Under the pieces are notes generated by a model that saw only the letters and a list, made by a program, of their open reading frames with translations, was not told the DNA's origin and searched no databases. This document shows positions 5,611-6,503 of a DNA stretch of 6,503 nucleotides, piece by piece (the first letter of the stretch is position 1; each line of letters opens with the position of its first letter). This DNA is from Pseudomonadota bacterium (GTDB lineage: Bacteria; Pseudomonadota; Alphaproteobacteria; Rhizobiales; Beijerinckiaceae), in contig JAEXUU010000522.1 in NCBI GenBank assembly GCA_023452965.1, positions 1 to 6,503 on the forward strand, read 5' to 3'. A program made the position numbers and the translations under genes.

Positions 5611-6503
5611 AACTCCGTCGAACGTCTCCAGTCCCTGCAGAACGCAACCCTGGAGGCGATCGCGCGCGGCGAGCCGCTGGCGGCGATCATGACCTCGCTG
5701 TGCCTGCGGGTCGAAGCCATCGCCCCCGAGGTCGTCTGCTCCGTCGTCGCCGTCGATGCGGAAAGCTGCCTGCAGCCGCTGGCGGCGCCCAGCCTGCCGG
5801 CGAGCTATGCCGCGGCCCTGCGCGGCGTGTCATGCGGACCGCGCGTCGGCTCCTGCGGGACCGCGATCCATCGCGGCAGTGCCGTCGAGGTGACCGACAT
5901 CGCCAGCGATCCGCTCTGGCAGGGTTATGAAGGGCTGGTGCTGCCGCTCGGCCTGCGCGCCTGCTGGTCGAGCCCGATCAAGGCGCGCGACGGCCGCGTG
6001 GTCGGCAGCTTCGCCTTCTATTATCGCCGCAAGCGCGGCCCGGACGCGCTGGAGCGCCGCATCGTCGCGACCTGCGTCCATCTCTGCGCCATCGCGATCG
6101 AGCATGACGAGGTCAGGACGCGCAACCATCAGCTCGCCTATTTCGACGCGCTGACCCGCCTGCCGAACCGGGCGCAGTTCAACGACGCCATCGCCCGCAT
6201 GACCGCCAGGGCCGAGCCCTGCTTCGGCCTGTTGCTGATCGACATCGACCATCTCAAGGCGGTCAACGACACGATGGGCCACGCCACCGGCGACCGCCTG
6301 ATCGAAACCGTCGCGGCACGGCTGGCGGAGGTCGCGGGTACCGGCACGGCTTTCCGGATCGGCGGCGACGAGTTCGCCGTCCTGCTGCCGGATTGCGGCC
6401 AGGCTCCGCAGCTGCGCGCGGCGGCGACAGCCATCCTTGCCGCGATGCCCGCCCCTTTCGATCACGACGGCAACACCATCATCCCGAGCGTCACGATCGG
6501 GGC
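5608..6503 (+). CDS. GAF-GGDEF diguanylate cyclase (partial, C-terminus beyond window)
   Basis: 298 codons are visible before the right edge. An N-terminal GAF sensor domain (about 5-168) shows 'GPRVGSCGTAIHRG' (77-90), 'VTDIASDPLW' (95-104), 'GLRACWSSPI' (115-124) and 'GRVVGSFAFYYR' (129-140). It is followed by a linker helix and a GGDEF domain from about 178: 'FDALTRLPNR' (179-188), the Mg/GTP-binding 'DIDHLKAVNDTMGHATGD' (212-229) and the active-site loop GGDEF at 252-256. All catalytic residues are present, so it should make cyclic di-GMP from GTP. The inhibitory RxxD site that normally ends six residues before GGDEF is absent (AGTG at 243-246). No membrane segment is seen, so it is likely cytoplasmic; GAF ligand unknown. 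An EAL phosphodiesterase domain often follows in such proteins and may lie beyond the window. Starts at TTG. It is not obviously linked to its neighbours. Confidence 0.9.
   Translation, partial: MNSVERLQSLQNATLEAIARGEPLAAIMTSLCLRVEAIAPEVVCSVVAVDAESCLQPLAAPSLPASYAAALRGVSCGPRVGSCGTAIHRGSAVEVTDIASDPLWQGYEGLVLPLGLRACWSSPIKARDGRVVGSFAFYYRRKRGPDALERRIVATCVHLCAIAIEHDEVRTRNHQLAYFDALTRLPNRAQFNDAIARMTARAEPCFGLLLIDIDHLKAVNDTMGHATGDRLIETVAARLAEVAGTGTAFRIGGDEFAVLLPDCGQAPQLRAAATAILAAMPAPFDHDGNTIIPSVTIG

Noticed and set aside
5830..6465. Minus-strand open frame (211 codons) opposite the GAF-GGDEF gene
   Set aside because: The plus strand carries intact GAF and GGDEF motifs; the antisense translation is low-complexity.

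Overview
The window is high-GC chromosomal DNA in the style of an alphaproteobacterium, probably Hyphomicrobiales (Rhizobiales). The evidence is GC-rich third codon positions, a YbjN/UbiK gene pair, an alphaproteobacterial-type class I PRPP synthase, and GANTC sites of the kind methylated by CcrM. A Bosea-like genus is only an impression from memory. No phage, transposon, integron, CRISPR, toxin-antitoxin or defence genes are visible. This is mostly core or housekeeping sequence, and I do not see a previously undescribed multi-gene system.

Layout. On the minus strand lie a YbjN-domain gene (partial, running off the left edge at base 1) and, upstream of it, ubiK (720-974). They are separated by about 300 bp of non-coding DNA packed with inverted repeats. 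Divergently, on the plus strand, is an M24 (creatinase/prolidase-fold) gene (1153-2304) whose canonical metal ligands are nearly all replaced. Next come a small uncharacterised lipoprotein gene (2507-3070) with a candidate terminator, and a 184-bp leader with a perfect 11-bp tandem repeat and hairpins in front of prs (3255-4199).

prs, queC (4210-4953) and a yhhQ/VUT-family transporter gene (4943-5506) form a tight cluster. The prs-queC gap is 10 bp and queC and yhhQ overlap by 11 bp. A terminator-like hairpin overlaps the yhhQ stop codon. The last gene, starting at a probable TTG codon (5608) and cut by the right edge, encodes a GAF-GGDEF diguanylate cyclase with an intact active site but no RxxD inhibitory site.

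How the genes fit together. QueC makes preQ0, the 7-deazaguanine precursor of queuosine in tRNA, and YhhQ-family proteins import preQ0/preQ1. The pair therefore joins synthesis and salvage of the same intermediate. prs supplies PRPP for nucleotide synthesis and is the likely lead gene of that transcription unit. UbiK belongs to ubiquinone biosynthesis. The M24 protein, lipoprotein and diguanylate cyclase have no obvious functional tie to their neighbours.
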